Shown: positions 1 through 7,978, numbered from the stretch's first letter. The stretch: 20,056 bases of DNA from Pseudomonadota bacterium (GCA_023422955.1 JAFAGG010000013.1:1-20056); one strand, 5' to 3'. The notes: generated by a model from the letters alone, not told the origin. A program made the numbers and translations.

Positions 1-20
1 AGCATAGTGCGATAGCGCCT

Positions 21-68
21 CGCAAAATAGAACGCAAAAAGTCGAACGCAAAAAATCGGACGCAACAA
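21..68. repeat. Short A-rich tandem repeat (about 3.5 units)
   Basis: Units beginning CGCAAAA follow one another at 21, 33, 47 and 61. The unit is 12-14 bp, roughly CGCAAAAARTCGRA, and the last copy is decayed. A-tracts recur every 12-14 bp. One plus frame is open from the window edge to a TGA at 90-92 and would give a basic Lys/Arg-rich peptide, so this could be the tail of an upstream gene. No other support for coding was found. It lies upstream of the CoA-transferase gene and may equally be a non-coding leader. Confidence 0.5.
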
Positions 69-191
69 GCACGCCACTGCCGAATACGATGAATGCGTCG
101 GCTGCTTCGGTACCGAATATTTTCGCATCGGCTGCGCCGTTTTTCCTGTCAGGGGAAGGCCCTTTTTACTCGGTTTATGAAAGGCGAACGC

Positions 192-1421
192 ATGGACAAA
201 ACTGCTGCACATCCCGGCCCGCTGGCCGGCATGCGTGTGCTGGAGCTGGCGCAGATCATGGCAGGGCCGACCTGCGGCATGATGCTGGCCGATATGGGTG
301 CGGACGTGATCAAGGTGGAGAAGCTGCCGGGCGGCGACGATTCGCGCGGCTATCGCGAGCCGCGCGTGAACGGTGTGTCGGCTCCGTTCATGATCCTGAA
401 CCGCAACAAGCGCGGTATTGCACTGAATCTCAAGCATGCCGACGGCCGCCGCATCCTGCTGCGCATGGTCGAGAAAGCGGATGTGCTGACCGAGAATTAC
501 CGGCGCGGCACGCTGGAAAAGCTGGGCCTGGGCTACGACGTCTTGTCTGAGGTGAATCCCGGCCTGATCTACTGCGCAGTTTCCGGTTACGGGCGCGATG
601 GGCCCTACGGTGACAAGGGCGGATTCGACCTGATTGCGCAGGGATTTGCCGGCCTCATGTCGGTGACGGGCGAACCGGGGCGGCCTCCGGCGAAAACTGG
701 CAACTCGATTGCCGACATCAATGCCGGCATTCTTGCCGTAGTCGGTATCACGGCGGCTTACGCGCACAAGCTGAAAACCGGGCGCGGCCAGATCGTCGAT
801 ACCTCGTTGATGGAAGCGGCCTTGCAGCAGACGTTCTGGCATGCTGCCATCTATTTCGCCACCGGCGAATCTCCCGGGCCTGCGGGTTCGGCCCACCTCC
901 TCACCGCTCCCTACCAGGCATTTCGTGCCAAAGATGGCTGGATCAATATCGGCGGCGCCAACCAGGCCAACTGGGAACGCATTGCCGAAGTGCTGGGGCA
1001 TCCGGAATGGCGAGAAGATGATCGCTTCATCACCAACAGTGCGCGCATGATCAATATCGAAGCGCTCACTGTCGGCATGAACGAAGTATTGGCAATGCGC
1101 ACAAAGGAGGAATGGATTGCCGCGTTCGATGCTGCCGGCGTGCCGGTTGGGCCGGTGCACACCATAGGCGAAGCGCTGACTCATCCGCAGACGCTGGCGC
1201 GCAACATGGTGGTCGATCTCGACCATCCTCAGGCCGGACCCACCAAGGCGCTCGGCTGCCCCGTGCATTTTTCGGAGACGCCCACGCGCATAGATCGCCC
1301 GGCTCCGATGCTGGGCGAACATTCCCGTGAATTGCTGAAGGAATACGGCTTCAGCGACAGCGAAATCGATGAATTCGTTGCCGGCGGTGTGATCGAGGAA
1401 GCCGCCGTCTTGCAGGAATAA
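192..1421 (+). CDS. CaiB/BaiF family CoA-transferase (class III, formyl-CoA-transferase-like)
   Basis: The predicted product is a 409-aa cytosolic enzyme of the CaiB/BaiF (class III) family, which moves CoA between carboxylic acids. Visible family features are the N-terminal LAGMRVLELAQIMAGPTCGM, LADMGADVIKVE (about 33-43), SGYGRDGP (131-138), GFDLIAQGFAGLMSVTG (about 144-160) and the region SIADINAG, where D175 aligns with the catalytic aspartate of formyl-CoA transferase. The length is typical. The ATG at 192 is chosen because an AAGGCG ribosome-binding site precedes it and the family N-terminus begins there. In-frame ATGs at 177 and 93 would add residues not expected of the family. A crotonase-fold gene follows after 39 bp, so the two probably form an operon acting on an acyl-CoA. 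The sequence does not show the substrate. Confidence 0.9.
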   Translation: MDKTAAHPGPLAGMRVLELAQIMAGPTCGMMLADMGADVIKVEKLPGGDDSRGYREPRVNGVSAPFMILNRNKRGIALNLKHADGRRILLRMVEKADVLTENYRRGTLEKLGLGYDVLSEVNPGLIYCAVSGYGRDGPYGDKGGFDLIAQGFAGLMSVTGEPGRPPAKTGNSIADINAGILAVVGITAAYAHKLKTGRGQIVDTSLMEAALQQTFWHAAIYFATGESPGPAGSAHLLTAPYQAFRAKDGWINIGGANQANWERIAEVLGHPEWREDDRFITNSARMINIEALTVGMNEVLAMRTKEEWIAAFDAAGVPVGPVHTIGEALTHPQTLARNMVVDLDHPQAGPTKALGCPVHFSETPTRIDRPAPMLGEHSRELLKEYGFSDSEIDEFVAGGVIEEAAVLQE

Positions 1422-1460
1422 TGCGCGGCCGATGTGCCGGCATGTCAATCAAGGAACAAC

Positions 1461-2237
1461 ATGAGCGACGGACAAGTCCATCTTTCCATTCAAGACGGCA
1501 TCGCAGCCATCGTGATCGACCGGCCCGAAGCACGCAATGCAATGACCTGGGCCATGTACGATCAGTTGGCCTCGATCTGCGAGCAGATAAGCCGTGATCC
1601 CGCGGTACGGGTTGCCACCCTGCGCGGCGAGGGAGGAGAAGCCTTTGTCGCCGGCACCGACATCGAGCAGTTCAGGGAATTCTCCGGAGGCAGCGACGGT
1701 ATTGCCTATGAAAGAAAAATCGATGAACGCATACGGTTAATCGAACAACTTCCCATGCCGACGATAGCGATCATCGACGGCTGGGCCATCGGCGGCGGAC
1801 TCGCGATTTCCGCCGCCTGTGATTTCCGGATCGCCAGTCCCAAGTCGGCGTTCGGCGTGCCGATCGCGCGCACGCTGGGCAATTGTCTGTCGATGGCCAA
1901 TCTGGCGCGTGTGGTGGACGGCTTCGGTTCAAGCCGTGCAAAAAGAATGCTGCTGCTTGCGGAAACCATAGGCGCTTCGGAAGCGCTGTCCTGCGGTTTT
2001 GTGACGGAAATTGCGGAATCCGACCAGCTCGGAAACAAGGCCGCCGACATGTGCGCGCGCCTGATGAAACATGCGCCGGTCACGATGCGGATATCGAAGG
2101 AGGGAATACGCCGCGTGGTCAGCGAAGCCTTGCCGCAGGGCGAAGATCTGGTGCGGGCGTGTTATGCCAGCCGGGATTTCAAGATTGGGGTTGAAGCGTT
2201 TCTGAACAAGAACAAGCCTGCTTGGACAGGGATCTGA
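1461..2237 (+). CDS. Enoyl-CoA hydratase/isomerase (crotonase) family protein, catalytic Glu residues not conserved
   Basis: This 258-aa protein has the crotonase fold. It shows the N-terminal IAAIVIDRPEARNAM, the first oxyanion-hole segment AFVAGTDIEQF (about 61-71) and the second, GWAIGGG (107-113). The two glutamates used by true hydratases are missing. The position after GGG-C is Ala115 (GGGLAIS instead of GGGCELA), and the FGQPE segment reads FGVPIARTLG (131-140). It may therefore be an isomerase, hydrolase, lyase or other crotonase rather than a hydratase. The ATG at 1461 has AAGGA at 1451-1455. An in-frame ATG at 1434 lacks such a site. The gene sits 39 bp after the CoA-transferase and is probably co-transcribed, which suggests a shared acyl-CoA pathway. 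Confidence 0.85.
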   Translation: MSDGQVHLSIQDGIAAIVIDRPEARNAMTWAMYDQLASICEQISRDPAVRVATLRGEGGEAFVAGTDIEQFREFSGGSDGIAYERKIDERIRLIEQLPMPTIAIIDGWAIGGGLAISAACDFRIASPKSAFGVPIARTLGNCLSMANLARVVDGFGSSRAKRMLLLAETIGASEALSCGFVTEIAESDQLGNKAADMCARLMKHAPVTMRISKEGIRRVVSEALPQGEDLVRACYASRDFKIGVEAFLNKNKPAWTGI

Positions 2238-2272
2238 GGCTGGGTTTCGCAACGCATGCGTTGTGCCTATAT

Positions 2273-2489
2273 TCCTTCCCCTTCAAGGGGTGAGGCAGGG
2301 GTTTCGCGAAGCACCGCTTCGCGCCTGGCGAACGCGAGCCGCCTGCCAGCGGCGAGCCGTGGGGTTAGGGGTGTAGCGAGGGTAAGCAGGCGACATGGCG
2401 CCTGCTCGCGCCCTGCAAGGGGGGATGGGTTTAAACAGTGGATGCAAGAGACCCATCCCCATCCCCGCCTTCCCCTTGAAGGGGAAGGA
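2273..2489. repeat. MITE-like structured intergenic element with 18-bp terminal inverted repeats
   Basis: The ends are exact inverted copies: TCCTTCCCCTTCAAGGGG at 2273-2290 and its reverse complement at 2472-2489. Each end also contains its own palindrome (CCCCTTSAAGGGG). Further hairpins lie inside: 2305-2312 with 2316-2323 (8 bp), 2386-2392 with 2399-2405 (7 bp), and GGGGATGGGT 2421-2430 with 2451-2460 (10 bp). No supported coding sequence is present. The element fills most of the gap between a plus-strand and a minus-strand gene. It resembles dispersed small repeats (REP/BIME or MITE), and a degenerate relative of its tip lies at 6131-6155. Confidence 0.65.
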
Positions 2490-2620
2490 GTTTCCTCTCT
2501 CCTGCGGCCCGCAGGTGTCGTGAAACCTCTCCTTCGTGTATCGAAAAGGAAACAAGACGAGAGCGGACCATAAACACTTGGCTTGATGTGCCCTCTCCCG
2601 TTCCTCATCTTTTACGAATA
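2490..2620. other. Rest of the convergent intergenic gap, no gene
   Basis: This stretch lies between the repeat element and the stop codon of the aminotransferase. It holds one small inverted repeat (CCTGCG 2501-2506 with CGCAGG 2510-2515). I see no coding sequence and no hairpin followed by a T-run that would be a convincing terminator for either convergent gene. Confidence 0.5.
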
Positions 2621-3823
2621 TTAGTACCCCAACTTCTTCAGCACCTCCGACAGCATCGCAATCATCTGATCGATCTCTTCCTTCGTCACGTTCAGCGAAG
2701 GCATGAAGCGCAGCAGTTCCGGGCGGGGCGAGTTGAGCAGCAGTCCGACTGGTTCCATGTCGCGCGCGGTATCGACGATCTGCGTGCCGATGGCGTGACC
2801 GAGTTGCAGTGCGCGCAGCATGCCTTCGCCGCGCTCGCCTTGCAGGCCGTGTTTGGCACTCAGCTTGTTCAGCTCCGCGCTGAGATATTCGCTTTTTTCC
2901 TGCACGCTTTGCATGAAGCCCGGTTCCAGCAGGGTCTTCAGTACCGCAGCGCCCACTGCCGTCATCAGCGGATTGCCGTTGTAGGTGCCGCCCTGGTCGC
3001 CAGCTTCGAATACCGCGAATTCTTCCTTGCACAGCAATGCCGCCAGCGGCACGCCGCCGCCTATGCCTTTACCCAAGGTCATCAGGTCGGGTTCGATGTC
3101 GGACAACTGGTAAGCGAACAGCTTGCCGGTACGGCCGAAGCCGGTCTGCACTTCATCGACGATTAGCAGAATGTTGTGCTTCTTGGTCAGTGCGCGCAGG
3201 CCTTGCATGAATTCGCGCGTGGCGGGAATCACGCCGGCTTCACCTTGTACCGGTTCCAGCATTATGCCGACCGTGTTTTCATTGATCAGCGCTTCGACGC
3301 TGGCGAGGTCGTTCAGCGCGGCTTTCGGGAAGCCCGGCACTTGCGGTGCGTAGAGGGTATCCCAGCCCGCCTTGCCGCTGGCGGACATAGTGGCAAGCGT
3401 TCTGCCATGGAAGCCATGATCGAAGGTGATGATTTCAAAGCGGTCGCCGCCCTTGGCATTCTTGTTCTTCTTGCCCCATTTGCGCGCGAGCTTAATCGCG
3501 CCTTCATTCGCTTCCGCGCCGCTGTTGGCGAAGAACACGCGGTCGAAGCAGGAGTTTTGCGTGAGCAGCGATGCCAGTTCGGCGGAGGGGGCGTTGTAGA
3601 AGGCGGGCGAAGGGTTGATCAGCTTGGCGGCCTGTTGCTGCAGCGCTTCCTGTATGCAGGCCGGCGAATGGCCGAGACAGTTCACTGCCCAGCCCTGCAG
3701 GTAGTCGAGATAGCGCTTGCCTTTATGGTCGGTCAGCCACATGCCCTTGCCCTCGGTAAAAACCAGTTGGGGCCGGTTGGTGATGTAGAGAAGGGCGTCA
3801 GTGTGATACTGGCTGAATTCCAT
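2621..3823 (-). CDS. argD: Acetylornithine aminotransferase family PLP enzyme
   Basis: This 400-aa class III (fold type I) aminotransferase most resembles acetylornithine transaminase. That enzyme transfers an amino group between N-acetylornithine and 2-oxoglutarate in cytosolic arginine synthesis. Seen in the protein are NSGAEANEGAIKLARKW (about 100-116, PLP phosphate and ring contacts), FHGRTLATMSASG (138-150), DEVQTGFGRTG (223-233, the PLP pyridine-N aspartate) and LGKGIGGGVPL, with Lys252 as the Schiff-base lysine. The ATG at 3823 is chosen because a CGGAG site lies about 8 nt upstream. The frame stays open to 3910 but that extension is not family-like. The gene is alone on its strand, with no other arg gene beside it. 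Related omega-transaminases (succinylornithine, 4-aminobutyrate) cannot be fully excluded. Confidence 0.8.
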   Translation of the reverse strand: MEFSQYHTDALLYITNRPQLVFTEGKGMWLTDHKGKRYLDYLQGWAVNCLGHSPACIQEALQQQAAKLINPSPAFYNAPSAELASLLTQNSCFDRVFFANSGAEANEGAIKLARKWGKKNKNAKGGDRFEIITFDHGFHGRTLATMSASGKAGWDTLYAPQVPGFPKAALNDLASVEALINENTVGIMLEPVQGEAGVIPATREFMQGLRALTKKHNILLIVDEVQTGFGRTGKLFAYQLSDIEPDLMTLGKGIGGGVPLAALLCKEEFAVFEAGDQGGTYNGNPLMTAVGAAVLKTLLEPGFMQSVQEKSEYLSAELNKLSAKHGLQGERGEGMLRALQLGHAIGTQIVDTARDMEPVGLLLNSPRPELLRFMPSLNVTKEEIDQMIAMLSEVLKKLGY

Positions 3824-3976
3824 GTCGGCTGCTCCGAGATCGCGTTTCAAATAAAGGTAATGGAGGGAAAAAGCGCCCTGCAGTTCAATACGGCTTTGCT
3901 GCTGTTGCAAGATTCGTCAGATCCGATAGATCGGTTAGGTTCCTTGGATCAGTCAGATTAGTTCAAAAAACGAATC

Positions 3977-4010
3977 AAAAAAAAAAGCCACAGGAATTTG
4001 CCTGTGGCTT
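3977..4010 (-). terminator. Rho-independent terminator (minus strand)
   Basis: A perfect 10-bp stem, AAGCCACAGG 3985-3994 with CCTGTGGCTT 4001-4010, encloses a 6-nt loop. Read on the minus strand it is followed by an unbroken run of ten T (complement of 3977-3986). It ends transcription from the reductase gene and insulates the downstream aminotransferase. The promoter of that gene should therefore lie in 3824-3976. Confidence 0.9.
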
Positions 4011-4118
4011 GGTGGTCAGCGATCACTCATGCGCAAGGCAGTCCAGCCTGAACAGGCGAGGTGCGGCGTCGCAGGAAGATAGCTGAAGTTTTCATGCCGC
4101 AAAGTGTATGACGTTTTA

Positions 4119-4144
4119 TGCAAGGCGTCAAAGGGCGCCTTGCA
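4119..4144 (-). other. Perfect 9-bp hairpin just after the reductase stop codon
   Basis: TGCAAGGCG at 4119-4127 pairs exactly with CGCCTTGCA at 4136-4144 around an 8-nt loop, five bases beyond the reductase stop codon. No T-run follows on the minus strand. A role in mRNA 3' stability or pausing is more likely than termination, since a canonical terminator follows at 3977-4010. Confidence 0.5.
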
Positions 4145-4149
4145 CTTGC

Positions 4150-5178
4150 TCAGGGCTGGACATTGTCCGCTTCCGAGGTGAACGAGTCGGCGTAAAACTC
4201 GTCGGCCGGCAGCTTGCAAAGCGTCACGAAATCGCGCCGCGCCGCATCCACCATGGCGGGCGTGCCGCAGGCATAGACCTGATGTGCTGACAAGTCCGGC
4301 AAGTCCTGCATCACCGCTTGGTGAACGAAGCCGGTGCGGCCGTCCCAACCGTCTTCCGGTTGCGCGTGTGAAATCACCGGCACATAGGAGAAGTTCGGCA
4401 GCGTGCGCGCCCATTCCTCGGCCAAGCTGTGCATATACAAGTCTTTCGGTCGGCGGCCGCCCCAGTACAGCACGATGGGCCGCTTGATGTCGCGATAGAT
4501 CGCATGCTCGACGATGGCCTTGATCGGCGCAAAGCCGGTGCCGGACGCGAGCAGCACGATGGGCTTGTCGCTATCCTCCTGCAGGAAGAAAGTGCCGAGC
4601 GGGCCTTCGATGCGCAGAATTTCGCGCTCCTGCATGGTATTGAATACATGATCGGTAAACAGGCCGCCGGGCATGTGGCGGATGTGCAGCGTCAGCAGAT
4701 CATAGTCGTGCGGCGCATTCGCCATGCTGTAGCTGCGGCGCTTGCCGTCTTTCAGCAGAAACTCTATGTACTGGCCTGCCTTGTATTGCAGCCTTTCGCT
4801 GGCCGGCAGTTGCAGGTGCATTACGATCACGTCGTCGGAGATGCGCTCCAGTCTGTTCACGCGAGTAGGCATCTTGCGTATCGGGATATCGCCGACGCCG
4901 ACTACTTCACGCGCTTCGATCACCAGGTCGGACTGCGGCACAGCGCAGCAGAACAGCGCCTGGCCGGTGCGTTCCTCGGTCGCGGACAGCGCGCGCTCCT
5001 GGTGCGGGCCGTGCGCGACTTCACCATCCAGAATCCTGCCCTTGCAGGAACCGCAGGCACCGTTCTTGCAGCCGTAAGGCAAGCCGACGCCGGCGCGGAT
5101 CGCTGCCGTCAATACGCTTTCGTCGTCTTCACAGGTAAATTGCCGACCACTCGGCTGAACAGTTACTTGGAAAGTCAT
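4150..5178 (-). CDS. 2Fe-2S ferredoxin / FAD-NAD(P)H oxidoreductase (CDP-6-deoxy-delta-3,4-glucoseen reductase-like)
   Basis: This is a 342-aa electron-transfer flavoprotein with an N-terminal plant-type ferredoxin domain and a C-terminal ferredoxin-reductase module. The iron-sulphur ligands are C37, C42 and C45 (GCKNGACGSC) plus C77 or C78. The FAD motif RSYS is at 148-151, the NAD(P) segment GTGFAPI at 213-219 and CGTP at 304-307. The architecture matches the proteins commonly annotated CDP-6-deoxy-delta-3,4-glucoseen reductase, and also phenol-hydroxylase and methane-monooxygenase reductases. It passes electrons from NAD(P)H to a partner protein. No deoxysugar or oxygenase gene is adjacent, so the partner is unknown and the sugar name should not be taken literally. 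The start at 5178 is the first residue of the ferredoxin domain. The start codon is only 12 bp from that of the divergent gene. Confidence 0.88.
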   Translation of the reverse strand: MTFQVTVQPSGRQFTCEDDESVLTAAIRAGVGLPYGCKNGACGSCKGRILDGEVAHGPHQERALSATEERTGQALFCCAVPQSDLVIEAREVVGVGDIPIRKMPTRVNRLERISDDVIVMHLQLPASERLQYKAGQYIEFLLKDGKRRSYSMANAPHDYDLLTLHIRHMPGGLFTDHVFNTMQEREILRIEGPLGTFFLQEDSDKPIVLLASGTGFAPIKAIVEHAIYRDIKRPIVLYWGGRRPKDLYMHSLAEEWARTLPNFSYVPVISHAQPEDGWDGRTGFVHQAVMQDLPDLSAHQVYACGTPAMVDAARRDFVTLCKLPADEFYADSFTSEADNVQP

Positions 5179-5190
5179 ACAATCCCGAAG

Positions 5191-6102
5191 ATGAAAAATA
5201 ATGTCATGAAGGCCACTCCCGGAGCATTCGGCAAGCCGCGCATCGTTATCGTCGGTTGCGGCGATGTCGGCATGCGCCTGTTGCCGCTGCTGCGGGACCG
5301 TTTTCGTGTTTTTGCAGTCACCAGCCAGCCGGCGCGTCGTGCCGAGCTGCGGGATGCCGGGGCGGTGCCCATCGTTGCTGATCTGGACAATACGGCAAGC
5401 CTGAAAAAACTGGCCGGTTTGTCCAGCGTGTTCGTGCATCTTGCTCCGCCTCCCTCGGTGGGAGAGCAGGATCACCGCACGCGCAATCTGACCGCTATTG
5501 TACCCGAGGGCTCTACGCTCGTTTATGTGAGTACGACCGGTGTTTATGGCGATGGCGAAGGAATAAGCTTTAACGAGACACGAACGGTGAAACCGCAGAA
5601 CGCCCGTGCGAAGCGCCGCGTCTCTGCAGAGACGTGCCTGCGTGCCTGGGCCCGGCGGTCGCATTCACGCCTAGCGATACTGCGCGTGCCCGGCATCTAT
5701 GCGGATAATCGCCTGCCGACCGAGCGCCTGCAGAAAGGTACGCCTGCGATTGTCGCGGAACAGGATTCCCATACCAATCACATTCATGCGGACGATCTGG
5801 CACGGATCATTGTTGCCGCATTGTTCAGAGGACTGCCGAGCCGTGTGTATCACGCTGTCGATGATTCGGACATGAAGATGGGGGATTATTTCGATGCGGT
5901 GGCGGATGCCTTGGACCTGCCACGCCCGCCGCGCCTGCCGCGAGAACAGGTGAAAGAGCAGGTGTCGCCGGTGCTGTGGTCTTTCATGTCGGAGTCGCGG
6001 CGCTTGCTTAACCGGCGCATGAAGGAGGAGTTGGGGGTGAGGCTGGTTTATCCGACGGTGCGAGAGGCTTTGGGGCAGATAAGGCAGAAGAAAATAGGTT
6101 GA
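5191..6102 (+). CDS. NAD-dependent epimerase/dehydratase-like SDR family protein
   Basis: This 303-aa protein has a Rossmann fold of the extended/atypical SDR type. IVIVGCGDVGMRLL (about 18-31) is the dinucleotide-binding glycine motif, VADLDN (62-67) the acidic loop, and YVSTTGVYGDGEG (112-124) the conserved sugar-epimerase-like strand. It resembles the E. coli YeeZ group of uncharacterised oxidoreductases. A clear YxxxK catalytic pair is not obvious, so activity is uncertain. The frame is open far upstream only because it runs antisense to the reductase gene. ATG 5191 is taken as the start (MKNNVMK), with ATG 5206 as an alternative just before the fold. Both have weak ribosome-binding sites. 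It is divergent from the reductase and convergent with the ATPase operon. Confidence 0.8.
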   Translation: MKNNVMKATPGAFGKPRIVIVGCGDVGMRLLPLLRDRFRVFAVTSQPARRAELRDAGAVPIVADLDNTASLKKLAGLSSVFVHLAPPPSVGEQDHRTRNLTAIVPEGSTLVYVSTTGVYGDGEGISFNETRTVKPQNARAKRRVSAETCLRAWARRSHSRLAILRVPGIYADNRLPTERLQKGTPAIVAEQDSHTNHIHADDLARIIVAALFRGLPSRVYHAVDDSDMKMGDYFDAVADALDLPRPPRLPREQVKEQVSPVLWSFMSESRRLLNRRMKEELGVRLVYPTVREALGQIRQKKIG

Positions 6103-6126
6103 GGCAGGCCGGAAGAGACGGGCCAG

Positions 6127-6155
6127 AAAATTCCCATCCTCTGAAGGGGAGGGAA
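6127..6155 (-). terminator. Terminator-like hairpin after the ATPase operon (minus strand)
   Basis: TTCCC-A-TCCTC (6131-6141) pairs with GGGGA-GGGAA (6146-6155) around a TGAA loop, with one bulge and one wobble. Read on the minus strand, four T follow immediately (complement of 6127-6130). It sits about 40 bp beyond the ATPase stop codon. The sequence resembles the tip of the repeat element at 2273-2489, so it may be a co-opted repeat fragment. Confidence 0.6.
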
Positions 6156-6193
6156 CAAAAACGAGGGAAAACTATTCAACGTAACGTGGGGCA

Positions 6194-7978
6194 CTACCCC
6201 TGCGCAGCCGTCACCTTCAGTATTTCTTCCACCGTCGTCACGCCTTCCATGACTTTCATTGTTCCCGCTACCGCCAGCGGCTTCATGCCATCGGCGATAC
6301 TCTGCTGCTGCAATAGCTGCAGATCGACGCCGGGCTGAATCAGCTTGGCAAAAGCGGCGCTGACGGTCAGCAGTTCATACAGGCCGGTGCGGCCGCGAAA
6401 GCCGGTTTGCCGGCATTCCGGGCAGCCGACCGGGCGATAGACTTTTTCTGGGCGGGGCAGCGCATGGCCTTGCGTCAGGTTGCTCCAGATTTCTTCCGTC
6501 ACTTCGCCATCGTCCTTCTTGCAGTGCGAGCACAGCGTGCGCACCAGGCGTTGCGCCATGATGCCGCTCAGGGTTGCTTCCAGCAGATAGTGCGGCACGC
6601 CGAGTTCCAGCAGACGCACGATGGTCGCCGGCGCGCTGTTGGTATGCAGCGTGGAGAAAACCAGGTGGCCGGTGAGCGCTGCCTGTATCGCCATCTCCGC
6701 GGTTTCCAGGTCGCGGATCTCGCCTATCATGATGATGTCCGGGTCCTGCCGCATCAGCGCGCGTATGCCATCGGCAAACGACAGGTCGATGCCATGCTGC
6801 ACCTGCATCTGGTTGAAAGAGCCTTCGATCATCTCGATAGGATCTTCCACCGTGCACACATTCACTTCGGATGTGGCCAAAGCTTTGAGCGTGGTGTAGA
6901 GGGTGGTGGTCTTGCCGGAGCCGGTGGGGCCGGTCACCAGGATGATGCCGTGCGGCCGCTGCGTCAGCACATTCCAGCGTTGCGCATCGTCCAGCGGAAA
7001 GCCCAATTCCGGCAGTGTCTTCACCACTACATCCGGATCGAAGATGCGCATCACCAGCTTTTCGCCGAAGGCGGTCGGCATGGTGGACAGGCGCAGTTCG
7101 ATTTCCTGGCCGCCGCTGGTACGGGTCTTGATGCGGCCATCCTGCGGGCGGCGCTTTTCCACCACGTCCATGCGACCCAGCAGTTTTATGCGCGCAGTCA
7201 TTGCGATCATCACCACAGCCGGCACCTGATAGACCTGGTGCAGCACGCCGTCTATGCGGAAACGGATCGCGCCGATTTCGCGCTTGGGCTCCAGGTGTAT
7301 GTCGGATGCGCGCTGCTCGAATGCGTATTGCCACAGCCAGTCAACGATATTGACGATGTGCTGGTCGTTGGCGTCCAGCGTGCGATTGGCCTTGCCCAGT
7401 TCGACCAGTTGTTCAAAATTATTGCGCAGCGCAACGTCCTGACCCGAACTCTTGTTGGCATTCTTGATCGAGCGGGCCAGCGCAAAGAATTGCGAAATGT
7501 ACTGCGCGATATCGAGCGGATTGGCAATCACCAGCCGTATCTCTCGGCGCGTGACTTTCGCGATTTCCGCTTCCCATTCGGAGATGGCGGGATCGGCCGT
7601 GGCGATCACCAGTTCGGTCGCCGTCAGTTCGACCGGAAGGATATTGAAGCGGCTTGCATAGGTTGCCGACATCACGTCCGCCACCCTGGCGAAATCTATC
7701 TTCAGCGGGTCGATGCGCAGAAAAGGCAGGCCGGTTTTCTTTGCCAGCCACTCGCTCAGCCAGTCCAGCGTCATCAACTGCTGCGGCGCATTTGCCGGAT
7801 GGAGTTTGCATTGCGCGACCGCCACCAGCGGATGCATCGCCGTACTGCTGCTTTTCTGGATGCTACGCGCCTGGTTGTAATGCGCCTTGGCTTCTTTCGG
7901 ATCGATCAGCCTGTCGGCCAGCAGCCAGTTGAAGACCTGCTGAAGATCGAGTGGCTTGGTGGCGGAGGCAGTCGTCAT
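6194..7978 (-). CDS. GspE/PilB-type secretion or pilus assembly ATPase (orphan)
   Basis: This 594-aa hexameric-type traffic ATPase energises type II secretion or type IV pilus assembly at the cytoplasmic face of the inner membrane. An N-terminal GspE/MshEN-type domain covers about 10-165. The ATPase core carries RASDIHLEP (223-231), Walker A GPTGSGKTTT (350-359), the Asp box EDPIE (378-382), Walker B DPDIIMIGEIRD (412-423) and the His box GHLVFSTLHTNSA (437-449). The zinc-binding cysteines are C483, C486, C519 and C522. All catalytic motifs are intact. No gspD/F/G, pilC or pilin gene lies nearby, so its system is encoded elsewhere. The start codon overlaps the stop of the upstream gene (TGATG), which suggests translational coupling. 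Confidence 0.92.
   Translation of the reverse strand: MTTASATKPLDLQQVFNWLLADRLIDPKEAKAHYNQARSIQKSSSTAMHPLVAVAQCKLHPANAPQQLMTLDWLSEWLAKKTGLPFLRIDPLKIDFARVADVMSATYASRFNILPVELTATELVIATADPAISEWEAEIAKVTRREIRLVIANPLDIAQYISQFFALARSIKNANKSSGQDVALRNNFEQLVELGKANRTLDANDQHIVNIVDWLWQYAFEQRASDIHLEPKREIGAIRFRIDGVLHQVYQVPAVVMIAMTARIKLLGRMDVVEKRRPQDGRIKTRTSGGQEIELRLSTMPTAFGEKLVMRIFDPDVVVKTLPELGFPLDDAQRWNVLTQRPHGIILVTGPTGSGKTTTLYTTLKALATSEVNVCTVEDPIEMIEGSFNQMQVQHGIDLSFADGIRALMRQDPDIIMIGEIRDLETAEMAIQAALTGHLVFSTLHTNSAPATIVRLLELGVPHYLLEATLSGIMAQRLVRTLCSHCKKDDGEVTEEIWSNLTQGHALPRPEKVYRPVGCPECRQTGFRGRTGLYELLTVSAAFAKLIQPGVDLQLLQQQSIADGMKPLAVAGTMKVMEGVTTVEEILKVTAAQG

Noticed and set aside
21..68. CRISPR array
   Set aside because: The units are 12-14 bp and directly adjacent, with no spacers.
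93..191. Upstream ATG start for the CoA-transferase
   Set aside because: The added residues are not family-like, and ATG 192 has a better ribosome-binding site.
2273..2489. Insertion sequence or small protein gene
   Set aside because: Too short for a transposase, and the frames crossing it are explained by repeat structure; treated as a non-autonomous repeat.
4016..4414. 132-residue minus-strand open frame
   Set aside because: Out-of-frame shadow of the 3' part of the reductase that runs into its 3' untranslated region.
4429..5190. Plus-strand open frame continuous with the SDR gene, giving a 557-residue protein
   Set aside because: The upstream part is exactly antisense to the well-supported reductase and has no homology-like motifs; antisense frames often stay open in GC-rich DNA.
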